DNA of 64,000 nt, from the NCBI GenBank assembly GCA_028015205.1, contig CM051514.1:35666150-35730149 (forward strand), given 5' to 3'. This stretch comes from Mytilisepta virgata (Eukaryota; Mollusca; Bivalvia; Mytilida; Mytilidae). The notes beneath the pieces are model-generated. The model was not told where the DNA came from and made no database searches. It worked only from the letters and a program-made list of their open reading frames with translations. This document shows positions 8,738 to 21,227 of the stretch, one piece after another (position 1 is the first letter of the stretch; the number at the start of each line of letters is the position of its first letter). The translations under genes and the position numbers were made by a program.

Positions 8738-9430
8738 AGCTCACCTGACCAAAAGGGTCAAGTGAGCTATTCTCATCACTTGGGGTCCGTTGTCATCCGT
8801 TAACTTTTACAAAAATCTTCTCTGAGACTACTGGACCGAATGGAACCAAACTTGGCCACAAGCATGGACTGGATAAAAATGTTCATCAGGTCAAGATCTA
8901 CCTGCCATGAAATTTTCAGACGAATCGGTGAACCCTTTGTTGGGTTATTGCCCCTCAATTGTTAATTTTAAGGAAATTTTGCAGTTTTAGGTTATTATCT
9001 TGAATATTATTATAGATAAAGACAAACTGTAAACGGCAAAAATGTTCATCAAAGTAAGATCAACAAATAGTCAACATGACCAAAATGATTGATCCCTTAG
9101 GAGTTTTTGTCCTTTAAAGACGGCGTCCGGCGTAAACATTCCTTTAAAGATCTTCTCCTTTGAAACCACTGGGGAAATTGGGACCAAACTTTGGTGGAAT
9201 GGTCCTTGGGCGACCCCCTTCCAAATTTGTATCCGACATTCCCGACTTCCAAAAACATGGCTGCTGTTACTAAAAATAGAAAAAAGGGGGATGAATTTAA
9301 AAAATTTTCTTTCATGAAATTACAACGCCAATTGAAATAAAACTTGGCAGTAATGGTCCTTAGGAGGTTCTCTTTCAGAGATATGTCTGATGACTGGGAC
9401 TGTGAACCAATATGGCCGCGACAGCCGAAC
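8738..9430 (+). repeat. Dispersed repeat of the AGCTCACCTG...AAGTGAGCT family
   Basis: Begins TTTTAGCTCACCTGACC with an inverted AAGTGAGCT just after, then a long non-coding body containing a phrase ending AAGGAAATTTTGCAGTTTT. The same family occurs in opposite orientation at 32880-33415. Repeats with this head are, to my knowledge, abundant in bivalve genomes. Confidence 0.75.
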
Positions 9431-10169
9431 TTAGTTTTACAGAAAGCAGTACATCAAATACCAGGGGTAGGAGGGTTAACCCCCAAGAAGTGATAATGTT
9501 GAAAGTTTTTCATGTCAAGACAGTATGGTATATTTATTTTTGGGAAAATCTTCCTTTTGAAACCTCTTGGTTGACAGAATAAGGCCAAATAAAAAAAATT
9601 CTGTGTTTCCAGTAACCCGACTGACCCTTATTTTTGATGCCTGCTCTAAACTTTTGAGCATTCTTAAATAAGCACCGTTAAGGTGAATATAAGTCCCCAA
9701 TATAGCATATGTATAAGTTTAGGAAAAATGCCAACCTACCCACCCTTAAATTTTACAAGCATGTTACCAGAAACAAGATTTTTTTTATTTTGGCCAAAGT
9801 ATTATACATATATATATACACATTTATCATGTAGATAGAAAAGGGGTTGAAAAAATTCTTGCCTATTTTTGAGCATGATATTGTAAAGAGCAGGCAAAAA
9901 GTCGCTTGTCAGTTATATTGGTACCTTATTCCTCTCCCATATTATATAAAATTTGTCATACCACATACTATTTAACCTCTTGTATATTTTGGCTTTTGCC
10001 TATGTATTTTATTGCATATTTATAGAATGTCAGCTTCCTGTATTTCTTAATTGAAACTTAATACATTGTAGTCTCCATCTTTTCAAAATATGGATGCTTC
10101 TGTGTATGTTTTTGAAATTTGAAGAATTGTCTCCTGTATGACAAGATATATGGCATATTTATTTTATTA
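9431..10169. other. Intergenic, nothing recognised
   Basis: AT-rich non-coding sequence without a supported feature. Confidence 0.4.
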
Positions 10170-11319
10170 AGGCCTAAATTAAAATATTGTTTGTTTGCTG
10201 TCAGCCGACCGACCCAAAAAAATCGCCGCGACCCAAATAATTTTATTGCCGTTTTTGAAAACATTTTTTTTTATTCCGGAATTTTGCCGGTTGCGGTTTA
10301 GGTACGCTCCACTGATTATCTTAGTTTCAGAGAAATGCACCCCCAGAATTTTCTTAATTATCAGAGTTGGTAAAGTTTGACTACATGATAGATAAATAAT
10401 AAATGTCTTAACCTCAAAATTGTAATATTGACTGAAAGAGGATAGATTTTAGTTTAAAAAGATACGAAAACATTAACTGATTTTGCTTCTGACAAGTAAT
10501 GGGAGGTCATAAACTGGGACTTGTGAATTGACATGTGGTGTGTAAAACTTTGACAGTGATAATCGGCACCGGCACTGGTAAGTTAAATTGCGAAAAAAAG
10601 AGCCGGAAAGGTAACCCTTTTTTTTCCAATATATGTAATGGAATTTTATGCAGAATCTGAAAAATTATGTCTCAATTGGATTGAAACGCTGCATCAGACC
10701 TCAATTTTAAGCCGAAGTGGAGTGAAATTTAACATTTTTAAAGCTTTTTTATGAAAATTTTTGAAATGTTGCTATGCCAACTAGGTTTCCATGGATATTT
10801 TTTATTTATTTTATCATGATTGAAACAATGCTAACATAATGGCCTTTCAGAATATATATATATGTATATGGGTATTATTTACTCTGAAGATGGCACAAGA
10901 CCATGACATTTGTTAGCTCACTTCACACAGAAAATGGTACTATTAATTTGTGGAGTGCAACCTTAGAATCGAGTGCTGATTTCCGGGTTACATGCGGTTT
11001 TGATTTCCGGTAGTACATTGAAATGTTTCGAAGGTATACAAGTTTAATATTAATTTACAAAAAGAACAACACGACACGGAGGTCGAGGCATGGAAATTGC
11101 ATTATGTGCCAGTGTGGAGGAAAGAAATGGCACTTATTCAAAAACAATTATAAAAAACAAAATAATCAAATCATCAGTAAAACAGACATGCCGTAGTATA
11201 TATATAAACATCCAAAATATTTTTCCAGAAAAAAAATAAAATAATTTACCTACCTACCTACCCACATAAAAAATTCTGGGTAGGAGAATGGCAAACAAAC
11301 AATATTTTAATTTAGGCCT
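10170..11319. mobile_element. IR-bounded 1.15-kb element with a second element nested inside
   Basis: The ends 10170-10198 and 11291-11319 are perfect 29-bp inverted repeats (AGGCCTAAATTAAAATATTG at the left). Just inside both are ACCGACCC- or CTACCTACCC-type stretches. It encodes no transposase, so it is probably non-autonomous. It contains the 10301-10962 element. Confidence 0.7.
10301..10962 (+). mobile_element. About 660-bp TIR element, copy A
   Basis: About 650 bp of this interval match 62380-63043 in reverse complement with only scattered differences. Both copies end in related inverted termini, clearest in copy B (GGTTAGACTCCAT / GGTTAGAGTCCAC); here they are GGTACGCTCCAC and GGTTGCACTCCAC. 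A 3-bp flanking duplication TTA is possible. No ORF. Confidence 0.75.
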
Positions 11320-11537
11320 AAGTTATTGATATTTTCTGTTTTCTAAATGAACAATTATTACATTTTGTACTTGTATACATCTAAAGTCAATTGAAATCAC
11401 AGCCCCCCCTTTTTGGAGTTTGACTATCCTTTATATATATATGCACCCTCACTGCTAATTATTACAGCAAATCATAATGTAGAAATTTGTAAATTCAGTG
11501 TAGTTTTAATTTTAACTTCCTTTCTTAATATATCAGA

Positions 11538-11608
11538 GCTAGGTAGCTCAGTGGATAGAGCAACTCAACACATGTTGAGTAAGTTTCAGGTTCAAATCCT
11601 GACCTAGT
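11538..11608 (+). repeat. tRNA-like sequence (SINE head or pseudo-tRNA)
   Basis: A 7-bp acceptor stem can form (GCTAGGT with ACCTAGT), the D-arm is GCTC...GAGC, the A box is TAGCTCAGTGG and the B box GGTTCAAATCC. The anticodon arm is CTCAA/TTGAG around a 6-nt loop rather than 7, and no T-run of four or more follows at once. This favours a tRNA-derived SINE head or pseudogene over a functional tRNA. Confidence 0.55.
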
Positions 11609-13192
11609 TTGAAAAGTAGACTTTGAACGCAACTTAGTAAGGAGTATACACTCAAACAGACACAATCTCGATTAACCACACATATAAAAAATCAATGACG
11701 TTACATTGACGTAAACTAACGTGTACATGTACAGTGACAGTGTGAGCTCAGAGTGTGAGTTTCGACAGCGAGCTGATTTGTCGTGTACATGTAATGATAC
11801 TGTCTGACCAATCTCGTATCTAAAAGGAGGCCAAAGGTTTTTTGAAATTGGTAATCTGGCCCCGAATTCCTTGATGCAGTGACCATGGTGACGAAAATAA
11901 TAAGGCTCAACTAAAATTGAAAAAGATATTCTGAATCGTGCATCAAAAATTGGTATCAAAGAATTATTTAGTTTGGCACATGTGAAACTGTCCATTCCCC
12001 TTTTCAAAACCAAACGGTCGCGTTTTTTTACATATAAATGCACAATACGCATGGCAATGATGGAAATTCTGCTAGAGTTTTTTGTCAGAGGTAATTTGGT
12101 AACGAGGTAAAATCGACATTAAAAAATAAATGTATTAACAATATTTTTGAATAAATTTTATGTCAAGATGATCGGTTTTCTCTTATCTATCTTTTTACTG
12201 ATTTGGGGGAGGGGGGTTGTGGCAGGGGCCATAGACCTTTTGATGCATATTGTGATGGCCCATGAAATTATAGAATGGCACATTTTATACTTTGAAAGAA
12301 GATTCTACGCTTGCCCATAAAATTAGTTTTAGGGTACAAGGCAAATAGAAATTTGTTTTTCTTAAACACTGTTTATTTGTGCTGCTGTTACCAACGATAA
12401 CAATGGACTTGTAAATAATATGTCACGTTATAGGCTACTGTACACGGACACCATGCACTGATTAGATTTTTTGTTATTGTTATATTGTTCTGTCTAATTC
12501 ATATTTATTAATGTTCATAAATAATGTTAAAATCACATAAGTTGCAGTATCCATCAAGAAAACCATTTGGTTACTTTAGCAAGTACAAAACTTATTTGAA
12601 ATTATATAAATAAAATATATATGTTATAATATTTTTGTTTTGCAGATTTCTAGAGGAATATCTACATGGATAGTGAGAGGCACCTTTTTTGAGAAATGAC
12701 TATGTGATGATTTTGATTTATAAATTTGTTATCACTGGTCATTGCTTGAAGAAGTGCTGAAATGATTCATCAGTGGAAAGTGATGCCAAATTATTATTAA
12801 TGACAAGCAAAACACGGTTTTGTACTATTCATTGTTTTTAATTGTGCTCAAATCCAAACAGGCCGTCACAAAAATACAGTAAGAAAAGGTCTTACATTAA
12901 ACTTCTTTTGCATTTTTAAGGTCAAGCCAATTAGGCATCCAAAGCGTTTACTTTTGAACATTCAGTGTTCATGGAACCCAATTAGCATTGGGTACCCAAA
13001 ATTTGACCACTGCCATCATTGCAATGTCACCTTTGAATAAACTTAAAAACTGCCTTTTCCTTCTGCATATATAGGCAATTTAAAAGATTTGCATAATGTT
13101 ACATGTACATACACTTATCACTCACAACACCCATTAGGTTCCAGGCTTTAAACTAAATATCCGGACATGAAGATCTATCCTGTACGAAGTGT
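11609..13192. other. Intergenic, nothing recognised
   Basis: Non-coding AT-rich sequence; no homologous ORF or clear repeat identified. Confidence 0.4.
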
Positions 13193-14296
13193 GACGCCTG
13201 GTCATCACACGGAATCCAGGCGTAAAATTCTTTAGCAACCAGGCGTCATCCCAATGTCTAAAGAAATGGAGTAAACCAGGCGTCAATTTAGGCGTAATCC
13301 AGGCGTAAAATGGGACGTAATATTTAAATGAGTACGCCTGGTTGAAAAAAAAATCCAGGTGTAATATGCAAATGAGTACGCCTGGTCAATTGCAAAACCA
13401 GGCGTAAATCTATGTTTAGATACAAAACAAAGAGTTAGTGGATGTACACAACTTTCTGTGTATTTTGTGTAATTGAAACAAAATATATAAGCACTTAATG
13501 ATCTTTAAAATTTCTGTGTCCAATGACATAGAATGACAAACGTATATCTTATGTTACTAAATTTCTGCTAGTGCCTGTGATATAATTAAATTTGAGATTA
13601 TTTAATGTTTACAATGTATAATCTATTATCTAATTTATATTTTAATTAAACATTGTTTACACCATAATTACCATAGGAAAAATGTTATTCTTTATAAATT
13701 AGGAAAAAAAAATAATATGAAAAAGTAACTTAACATGAATGTTGCAATTTTTAAATTGAATTGTGATTACTAGACAGTAAATAATGACATTATTTGCATT
13801 GAAAATCATTCAATAAATTATAAAACTTAAAATTTTTTAACACAGTTTTGTTGTTCTTTTTGTAAATAATCCAATTTTAATTCTTGTAAGGAGCAAGAAC
13901 CAAATTTATCACATGAAAATTGTTTATAACATGCAGCCTGCATTTCCACTCCCTCCATGCCAACTGAGAGCCAAATTTTGAAATATTTTTCCCATGATTC
14001 TTTGATTAATAGAGCATTCTGGGTAAAAGTCTTGATATTTACGCCTCCCAAACAATTTACGCCAGGTTTGTAAATTTTTGTACGCCCATCACAACTCGGG
14101 ATTACGTGTCCTGTTCCTTTACGCCTGGTTTTTTATTCAAAAGCACAGTTACGCCTGGTATGTTTGAGTTTACGCCAGGTTTGTTACTGGGTTTACGCCC
14201 GTCACTACTTAAGATTTACGTGTCCTGCTCCTTTACGCCTGGTTTTTGTTTAAAAATCACAGTTACGCCTGGTTTACGCCAGATTTCCAGGCGTAA
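13193..14296. mobile_element. 1.1-kb element with two terminal clusters of CCAGGCGTAA motifs
   Basis: About ten copies of CCAGGCGTAA or its complement occur at 13193-13410 and about eleven at 14040-14296, in both orientations, with about 630 bp of motif-free AT-rich DNA between. The right cluster has an internal duplication (GATTACGTGTCCTG... at about 14100 and 14213). Clustered subterminal motifs like this are typical transposase-binding regions of non-autonomous DNA transposons. No ORF. Confidence 0.65.
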
Positions 14297-15065
14297 TATG
14301 CCTTATTATTTCGTTCGGGCTGAGTAACAGCACTAAAAGTAACACTCTTCAAGTTTTTGGTAAAATATTAGTTTTCTGAATTAAACAGTCACAGACCTCC
14401 AGATAGAGTGACATCAGTATCATTAGCAACTTAAAAAACGGTAGATAAACTTTAGTAATATTTTATGGTTGTCAAATTTACGCTCAGTCCACAAAAAAAC
14501 TACAAACCGGTTTCAGAAATCAATGCTTACATATTTATTTACCTATATTTTTGAAATACATGTAAGATGTAAGAATATGTCATATTAGGTTTTAAAAGTT
14601 TTATCTTCATGAAACTTGATTTTTCTGGCTAATTAAATTTACACAAAATTTAAGTGACGCATATCATTTTGGATGATATTATGATGATTTGTTCAATTTG
14701 TGTTTAACATAAATATGACACTATATGAGCAAATTTTGGTATCCAAAATACAACAATTATTCAGACATGTCAGAGGTTGGCATTTGCAAGGCATAGTTCG
14801 GATCATAAGGAATTATAACAATCAATTAAAAACAGTAGTTAATGTGATAGTGATTCTATCTTGGTAACACTTCACAATGCATTTTACTCTTTATAATCTT
14901 TAATGTTTCCACTTAAATTATGTCACCTGATGATGCGGGATTATAAGCCAACCTGAAGGTTTTCACTCACTAATCTAAGTATAGTTCCTAAGAACAAAAC
15001 AAAAAAGTATGGTCTCGCTGCCGCCATCAATACCGCCCACTTTTACTTAACTGTCACATGTAGAC
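14297..15065. other. Intergenic, nothing recognised
   Basis: AT-rich non-coding sequence. Confidence 0.35.
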
Positions 15066-15067
15066 TG

Positions 15068-15360
15068 TTACTGCCTTGGTGGTCTCGTGCTCGCCTGGTG
15101 TGTTGAAGGTCGCGGGTTCGATGCCATTAAAACTGATATTCTCCACCAAGCACATGCATCTGGGGAGTAAGTGCAAATGACTGGTCTGATTGGAGTCAGT
15201 ATAATTAATGTGTGGGCTGAGTTGATATGTGTCCTGCGGACTGTTACCTCGTGGGCTGGCATGTTAAAAATCCGGCTCGGCGTGTCAGTCTTTATTACAA
15301 AGCAGGGTCCATATTCATATATTGATGGTTGCCACTGGACGTTAAGCAAAAATTCTCCCA
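15068..15360 (+). mobile_element. tRNA-derived SINE, family 1
   Basis: Head with a CTCGTGCTCGCCTGG-type A-box region and B box GGTTCGATGCC (about 15070-15130), a body containing AGTCAGTATAATTAATGTG and a CTCGGCGTGTCAGTC block, and the tail GCCACTGGACGTTAAGCA. The same family is found in antisense at 41725-42080, 51840-52640 (split) and 56480-56765, with a tail fragment at about 33470-33500. Confidence 0.8.
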
Positions 15361-15473
15361 TCCATATATTTGATGAAAAGTTCATTGAAAATAAAAATAT
15401 ATTTAGTATGCACAACTAAATATGTGTACAATCATCCTCCAAAATAAAGCATTTAAGACTTCAAAACTGTACG

Positions 15474-15830
15474 TGGGGGGGGGGGGGGTGTCCGGATAAC
15501 CTCCATATGTACCTCAGAGTAAATTTCAACCAGAACATTAACACATTTCTACCTTGAAAGTTAGGCTATTGAAATAATTTAGACAAATTCCATGGGGTGG
15601 GGGATCCAGAGAACCTCCGTATTGAGTACCTCAGAGTTAATTTCAAACAGAACAGTAAAACGTTTCTACCTTGAAAACTAAGGCTATAGGAATACTTTGG
15701 ACAAAACGGCCTCTATGCGGACGGTAGTAAAACAAGGGTAAAATAATTCATGCCATTCCCTCGATCGCATACTTCTGGTCGCGGGGGGGGGGGGGGGGGG
15801 GGAGGGTAAGAATGCATTTGGCATTGTTAC
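15474..15830. repeat. Two tandem copies of an about 123-bp unit with G-runs
   Basis: Both units contain ACCTCAGAGT...TTTCTACCTTGAAA...AGGCTAT. They are bordered by poly-G runs at 15476-15488 and 15782-15801. Confidence 0.65.
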
Positions 15831-15839
15831 GCAATTTTA

Positions 15840-16756
15840 TTGGTTTGTTACAATTGTATTGCTTTTTTGCTAATAGAGATTTGTTAAGAGCGATTTTATT
15901 TCTCTCCATCCAGCGGAAGGCTCTTGTATAAATAAAAAAGCCAATTCACCGCTTTGGAAAGTTTTTTCATTGCCACGACAGTCGACAACAGAGTTGCCTT
16001 TCTTTACACTTATACGGAATAACATGTGTGACCGGTTTCGTCCCGATTTTACTACTCTTGATCACTGAAGTGTTTTACAAATTGCTGATTTCTCGATTTT
16101 TAATAATATATGTATAAAAAATGCAAATTGCAAGGGCTAAAACTTTATGGATCGAGTAGAAATTTAAATGGCACATGCATTTGTGAACGAGCTTTATGGA
16201 AAGTGCTGCTCATTATAGAAAAAAAACTGTAATACGGAAATATATATTGATTAAACTCGAAAAATTGACATTTTCACTTGCGAGAGAGTGGAAATTTAAA
16301 GGTAGAAAAATCAAACGACTTTATCATAAAAATGAGCAGTTGTTTTTTATATCTCTAATATCTGACGATTCTAAAATGGCCAGTTATAAAAAAAAATATG
16401 GTGTTTTATCCCTTGCAATTCCGCATTGTATATGACTTTTGTTTACTTTCGCTTTTCATGTCACGTGACCTAATTTGCATATATTATTTAGTCGATTATA
16501 ATTGATTTCGAATCGGGATAAAGATATCTATCAGGTGGTCATAAAAGTATGTGTAAAGTTGTTTGAATGTTGGCTTTAATTTGGTATTTGTGTAAAATGT
16601 GGTTTTTTGCGCATTTTTAGTGAGGGACACTGCCTTAACTACCCTGCGTAAATTGTCCTTTGAATCTTCTGCTAAAATGTCCACAAAATTTCCGCTAAAA
16701 GGTCCATTTTTTCACTAAATTGTACTATCAATCCGCTTAAATGTCCTGCTCCGAAT
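15840..16756. other. Intergenic, nothing recognised
   Basis: No gene. A 22-nt match to 4533-4555, inverted, lies at 16628-16650. Confidence 0.35.
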
Positions 16757-17084
16757 TAATTTACTACCTTCATTGTGATACATTCCCATCTCATTAACTG
16801 TTATTTTTTATTATTATTAGATTGTAAAAAGTTACATATTACATGTTAATTTTCACAACTAGTTGTCAATCAACCGATGCAAGAGCTATTTCACTGTTAT
16901 GGTCAATTTCTTGAAATCTGTGTTTGATAATTATAAACATATTCATAGATGTGAAGCCAAGTATCTATAAAAAGTTTTTTCAGTCAAGTTCGCCATGTTT
17001 ATATTGCAATTTCTTACTCTTCTATTCATATAAACTGGGATTAATAATAATACTCTTAGACCCAGATATAGAGCTCTACGAATA

Positions 17085-17290
17085 AAGACTGAGTGGTCTA
17101 GGTAGTTCGCCATGATTACTAATGATCACTAGTCTGTCAACAGTGGGTGTGTTCGACTCCGATCTTAATTGACAAGGATAGCCAATTTTCCTACCGAAGG
17201 TCGATGGTTCTCTCCGGGTACTCCGGCTACCTCAACTAATAAAAACTGGCCTCCGCAAAATAACAAAATGTGCTGAAAACGGCGTAAAAC
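17085..17290 (+). mobile_element. tRNA-derived SINE, family 2, copy 1
   Basis: Contains GAGTGGTCTAGGTAGTTCGC, then GTGTTCGACTCCGATCTTAA and CTCCGGGTACTCCGGCTACC, shared with the next copy. Its tRNA head is decayed. The target-like sequence ATAAAGAC flanks both this and the next SINE. Confidence 0.7.
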
Positions 17291-17313
17291 CCAAACTAAA
17301 CAAAGTATAAAGA

Positions 17314-17535
17314 CGGGGCCTCGGTGGACGAGTGGTCTAGGTAGTTCGTCATGAACACTGAGGTTGTAAGTTCGAATCTCACCTGTGGCGGGGTGTGTTC
17401 GACTCCGATCTTAATTGACAAGGATTGCCAATTTTCCTACCGATGGTCGGTGGTTCACTTCGGGTACTCCGGCTTCCTTCAATAAAAACTGGCCGCCGCG
17501 ATATACCGCATAAAGCTCAAACTAAACAAACAAAC
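17314..17535 (+). mobile_element. tRNA-derived SINE, family 2, copy 2
   Basis: Intact head: CTCGGTGGACGAGTGGTCTA (A-box region) and B box AGTTCGAATCTCACC, then the same body as copy 1. The TATAAAGAC repeats at about 17305-17314 and 17536-17545 flank it and match the empty site in duplicate copy 2 near 18590. Confidence 0.75.
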
Positions 17536-18269
17536 GTATAAAGACAACGTAAAGTATATTTCCCTGGCTGGTGGACTGTAGTCTCTAGGGAATCAGCCCC
17601 TCATGCACGCAGTAGTTGTTGCTTCGTCTTTGACTTGATCTTTAGATATACTGGAATTGATATTTTTATTTGATAAATTTTGAAATTCTGTTGAAATTTT
17701 ATTTTAAAAAATGGGCATGAGGCATGTATGGCATTTAGGTATCTTAGTTTATTTTCATATGTCATGTAAAAAATTTAATATCTATTAGTCAAATATATAA
17801 GACGGAAGCAAAAATTAGAAGAGTCCTCTTCCGTAAATATATCAAACAAGTAGAGGTCCTTAGCTATCTATTATCTCAATTTCCAGACAAACTTTTATCT
17901 GATGCAACTGGCAAGGTACCTCACCCATATTAAGAACAGGAAAAATTGCTAATGACTAATTTCCTTATTTTTTAATGATGAAATAAGATAAGATAATGAT
18001 CTACTACTTGACATAATTTTTCTTGCCTTAACACTACTCTTCAGTCACATCTTTTTTTACACCTTTTTTTTTAAATAGGCCCTTTCTATGACTTCTTTAT
18101 TCATGTATGTCTTCAGTGACAACCCCCGGCCCCACATCCCCATGCAGAATCATTGATGACCCCATCCAAAAAATGCTCCAACTCCCTGGATTATAAATAT
18201 TGACAGTCCCTTATATAAGCCATCGTATGAGAAGTGTGTGTGAAGAAATTAAACACTTGCTAATCTATG

Positions 18270-18935
18270 ATAAATTAATTTTACTTTCTTCATTGTGACA
18301 CATTCCCATCTGATTAACCCTTTTTATCTTTATTATTAGATTGTAAAAAGTTACATACATGTTAATTTTCACAAGTAGGTGTCAATCAACCAATGCAAGA
18401 GCTAGTTCAATGTTATGATCACTTTCTTCAAATTATGTTTGATAATAATGAACATATAGATGTGAAGCCAAGTTTGTAAAAACGTTTTTTTTGTAAAGTT
18501 AACCATGTTTATACTACAATTTCTTACTTTTCTTTGCATATAAACTGGGATAAATAAAAATTCCCTTAGACCAGAATATATTGCTACACGTATAAAGACA
18601 TTATTTGCTTTGCTGGTGGAATCAGCTCCCTCAGTAGTCCTTGGTTTTTGGATACTTGACATTTTTAGTTGATAAATTTTGAAATTCTGTTGAAATTTTA
18701 TTTAAAAAAACGGGCATGGTATGCAAGGCATTTAGGTATCGTAAGTTTATTTTCATATATATTTGTAATATTTATTAGTCAAAGCACAAGGAAGACGGAA
18801 ACACAAATTAGAAGAGCCCTCTTCACACTTCCTAAGAACAAGGAGATGTCCTTAGCTATCTATGATCTCAATTCCCAGAAAAAGCTTTCACCTGATGATA
18901 ATAACCCCAGCCATATTAAGAACAGGAAGCTTGCA
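18270..18935 (+). repeat. Segmental tandem duplication, copy 2 (no SINEs)
   Basis: Diverged second copy of 16757-17950 lacking both SINEs, so it provides the empty pre-insertion site. Begins ATTAATTTTACTTTCTTCAT and ends TATTAAGAACAGGAAG, matching the copy 1 start and end. Confidence 0.8.
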
Positions 18936-20394
18936 TGTGTAGAGTACTGATTATGGAGAGAAAACCCCACTACGCAATCGGTTGGCAAAACGTACATATA
19001 AGTGCTTATCTAGAATACTGAAAATAAGGTACATAACAGTATTAACAAAACTCGCAAGTCCATAAGACGTGTGACAAAACTGGTATCACACCACTGGAAA
19101 ATTGCAACCGTAATGGTCCTGACTTGGTACAGGCATTTCAAAAGAAATGGTGGGTTGAATCTAGGTTTTACAGCGCGCCAAACCTCCCGCTTCCATTACG
19201 GCATAAAAGTACCAGTGGTGGTAATCAACATAGATATGCTGATGTCAAAGTTGGTAAAGTAGAAACAAAACACCAAGATAAGTTATAAAAAACAATCTTC
19301 AATGATAGTAGTAGAAGATACTGAATATTTTTCAACCAAATCTTGGTATTTGAAAAAGAATTTCGTAAGAGACCTTTTTAGACGCATTTCTTTTTAGACG
19401 CATTACAAAGAAAAACATTTCTTTGTAATTTTTCGTTCAATTTTTCTTAGAAAAGAAATTAGATGTGGGAAATGTCAATGAGATAAAAGCCCCAAAACGG
19501 AACTGAAACGTCAATAAATAGGTCGTAGCGCAGCCTTCAACACGGGTCGTGTGCCCACAATGTGTTACAAGCTCTTAGCGGCCCAATTTTAACATGTTGT
19601 AAACATATTCAACAGATATTATACTTCGGGCAGGCACATAAAGATACTGAGGGGTTACACAACCATCAAGATGACAAAATGAAGCTACACGTGGATTCAG
19701 TACAGTCTGAAGAAACGTTAACGTGATTAAACTACACCAGTACCAACAATATACGAGAATGAGGAGACTAACAGCTAGCCGTTATGCTGCAAACAGAGTT
19801 TTTCCAGGCATCATCATGCAAGGTCGTTTTTTCCACTTCACGCAATGTATCTGATAAAGACACCAGGCACCATACATGAACAGCGATGACATCAACAAGT
19901 TGGTTAGACGTGCTGCAATACTTCCACTCGTTCCCTTTCAGAATGTTCAAAATGTCTAGTTTAACACACTGGATGACATAGACAATAGTAATACCAACAT
20001 CGACACCGTGCAGTTTACCGACAGTCCACTTGGTAGAATCCAACAGCCCCACCCAAACATCTTTCACGTGATCAAGATTATATAGAAACAAGCAACAACC
20101 GTAATAACTAAGGTTAAACAAATTAAAATTTTATACAAATTCTTTATTTGCAAAATTACACCCATGTGGGTCAAGCAAATACATAGGCAAGAAAATAAAC
20201 AAACAAACAAACATATAAAATCACAAATTGAGAATATATGATATAAAATACATGATAAATCACCTTTTATTATTAATACTGTTATTACTTTGACCAACAA
20301 GGACCTCATTTTTGCAATTCTGTAGATTGCTTTATAAAGTCTCCTATTTCTGTCAAAAGTTCAGAGTTAGAATTTAACAAAAAAATTAGTTGAT
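18936..20394. other. Intergenic with unassigned coding-like fragments
   Basis: Two frames look protein-like but were not recognised: plus strand 19071-19262 (with HHWKIATVMVLTWYRHFKR) and minus strand 20121-19768 (with DSTKWTVGKLHGVDVGITI). They may be remnants of mobile-element genes. The interval 20110-20394 is probably the 3' tail of the LINE fragment that follows on the minus strand. Confidence 0.35.
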
Positions 20395-20976
20395 CTATGG
20401 TTCTTTTTCAAAAAAGTCAGGCTTATTTAATACTATTTTGTCAAGTAAATTGTTTCTCAGAGAATGATTAGCTGTACATTTTAAGAAAAAGTGGAATTCA
20501 TCTCCTATTTCATTTAAATCACATTTTTTACATATTCTTTCTTCTCTTATTATATTTTTATATCGCCCTGTTTCAACTTCTAAATTATGATCACTGACTC
20601 GTAATTTTGTAAATAATTGTTTTGTTTTGGAGTTAGAGAAAAATAGTAAATAACTTTCTAGATTCAACTCTGATTTTAATTTACTGTACAAATATAATTT
20701 AGAGGTGTAATTAAATGATGACATTTTTTCTAATATTTTTTTATTATACGAGTCATGAATTACTTTCTTAATTTTTTTTCTCAGTGATTGTTTAATAAAA
20801 GTAAATGACCTGGTAAAATCTTCGAAATCTGAAATTTCAAGATCAAATTCTTTAAAAATATTTTTTATAAAACTATACCATATATATATTCCATCTAAGT
20901 CAACAAGGCTGATCATTATGAGATTTAGGGAATTGATGATTTGCCGAAATTTCTCTGACTTAAACAATTTATACAT
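20395..20976 (-). pseudogene. LINE retrotransposon ORF2, C-terminal fragment
   Basis: A 193-codon frame ends with KLRVSDHNLEVETGRYKN and then CKKCDLNEIGDEFHFFLKC, a CxxC...H...C zinc-ribbon-like element found at the C-terminus of many non-LTR reverse transcriptases. The RT and endonuclease parts are absent, as in a 5'-truncated insertion. The first Met is arbitrary. No host function inferred. Confidence 0.75.
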
Positions 20977-21227
20977 GTCTACGTATTATACGTAAACAGA
21001 TAGAATCTTCGGGGTAGCCACTTTTGCTTGAACTTGTAACCAGTGTACCCTCTATGTGTTACATTCTGTTTTAAACTGTGTTGTTACATGCATTGTATAA
21101 TATATTCTTCCTTTTACCTGCTTGGTTTTGGAGAATAAAGAGATATATACAAATGACAGACGTTCCTGTAATTTTTATTCAAGAAAAATGGCACACGCAG
21201 GTATAAATTTCTAGTTTTAGGTAGAGA

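Larger units (their letters stand above)
16757..17950 (+). repeat. Segmental tandem duplication, copy 1 (with two SINE insertions)
   Basis: Aligns with 18270-18935 over most of its length, e.g. AGATTGTAAAAAGTTACATA, AGATGTGAAGCCAAGT and AAATTTTGAAATTCTGTTG in the same order. The extra length is two SINEs at 17085-17535. Its downstream part has short in-frame residues shared with copy 2, but no gene is recognised. Confidence 0.8.

Noticed and set aside
10301..10962. Inverted duplication of the aquaporin promoter
   Set aside because: Both copies end in inverted termini with possible 3-bp target duplications and no aquaporin exon lies near the 10-kb copy; a transposable element explains the similarity.
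11538..11608. Functional tRNA gene
   Set aside because: The anticodon loop is not seven bases and there is no clear terminator; a SINE head or pseudo-tRNA is more likely.
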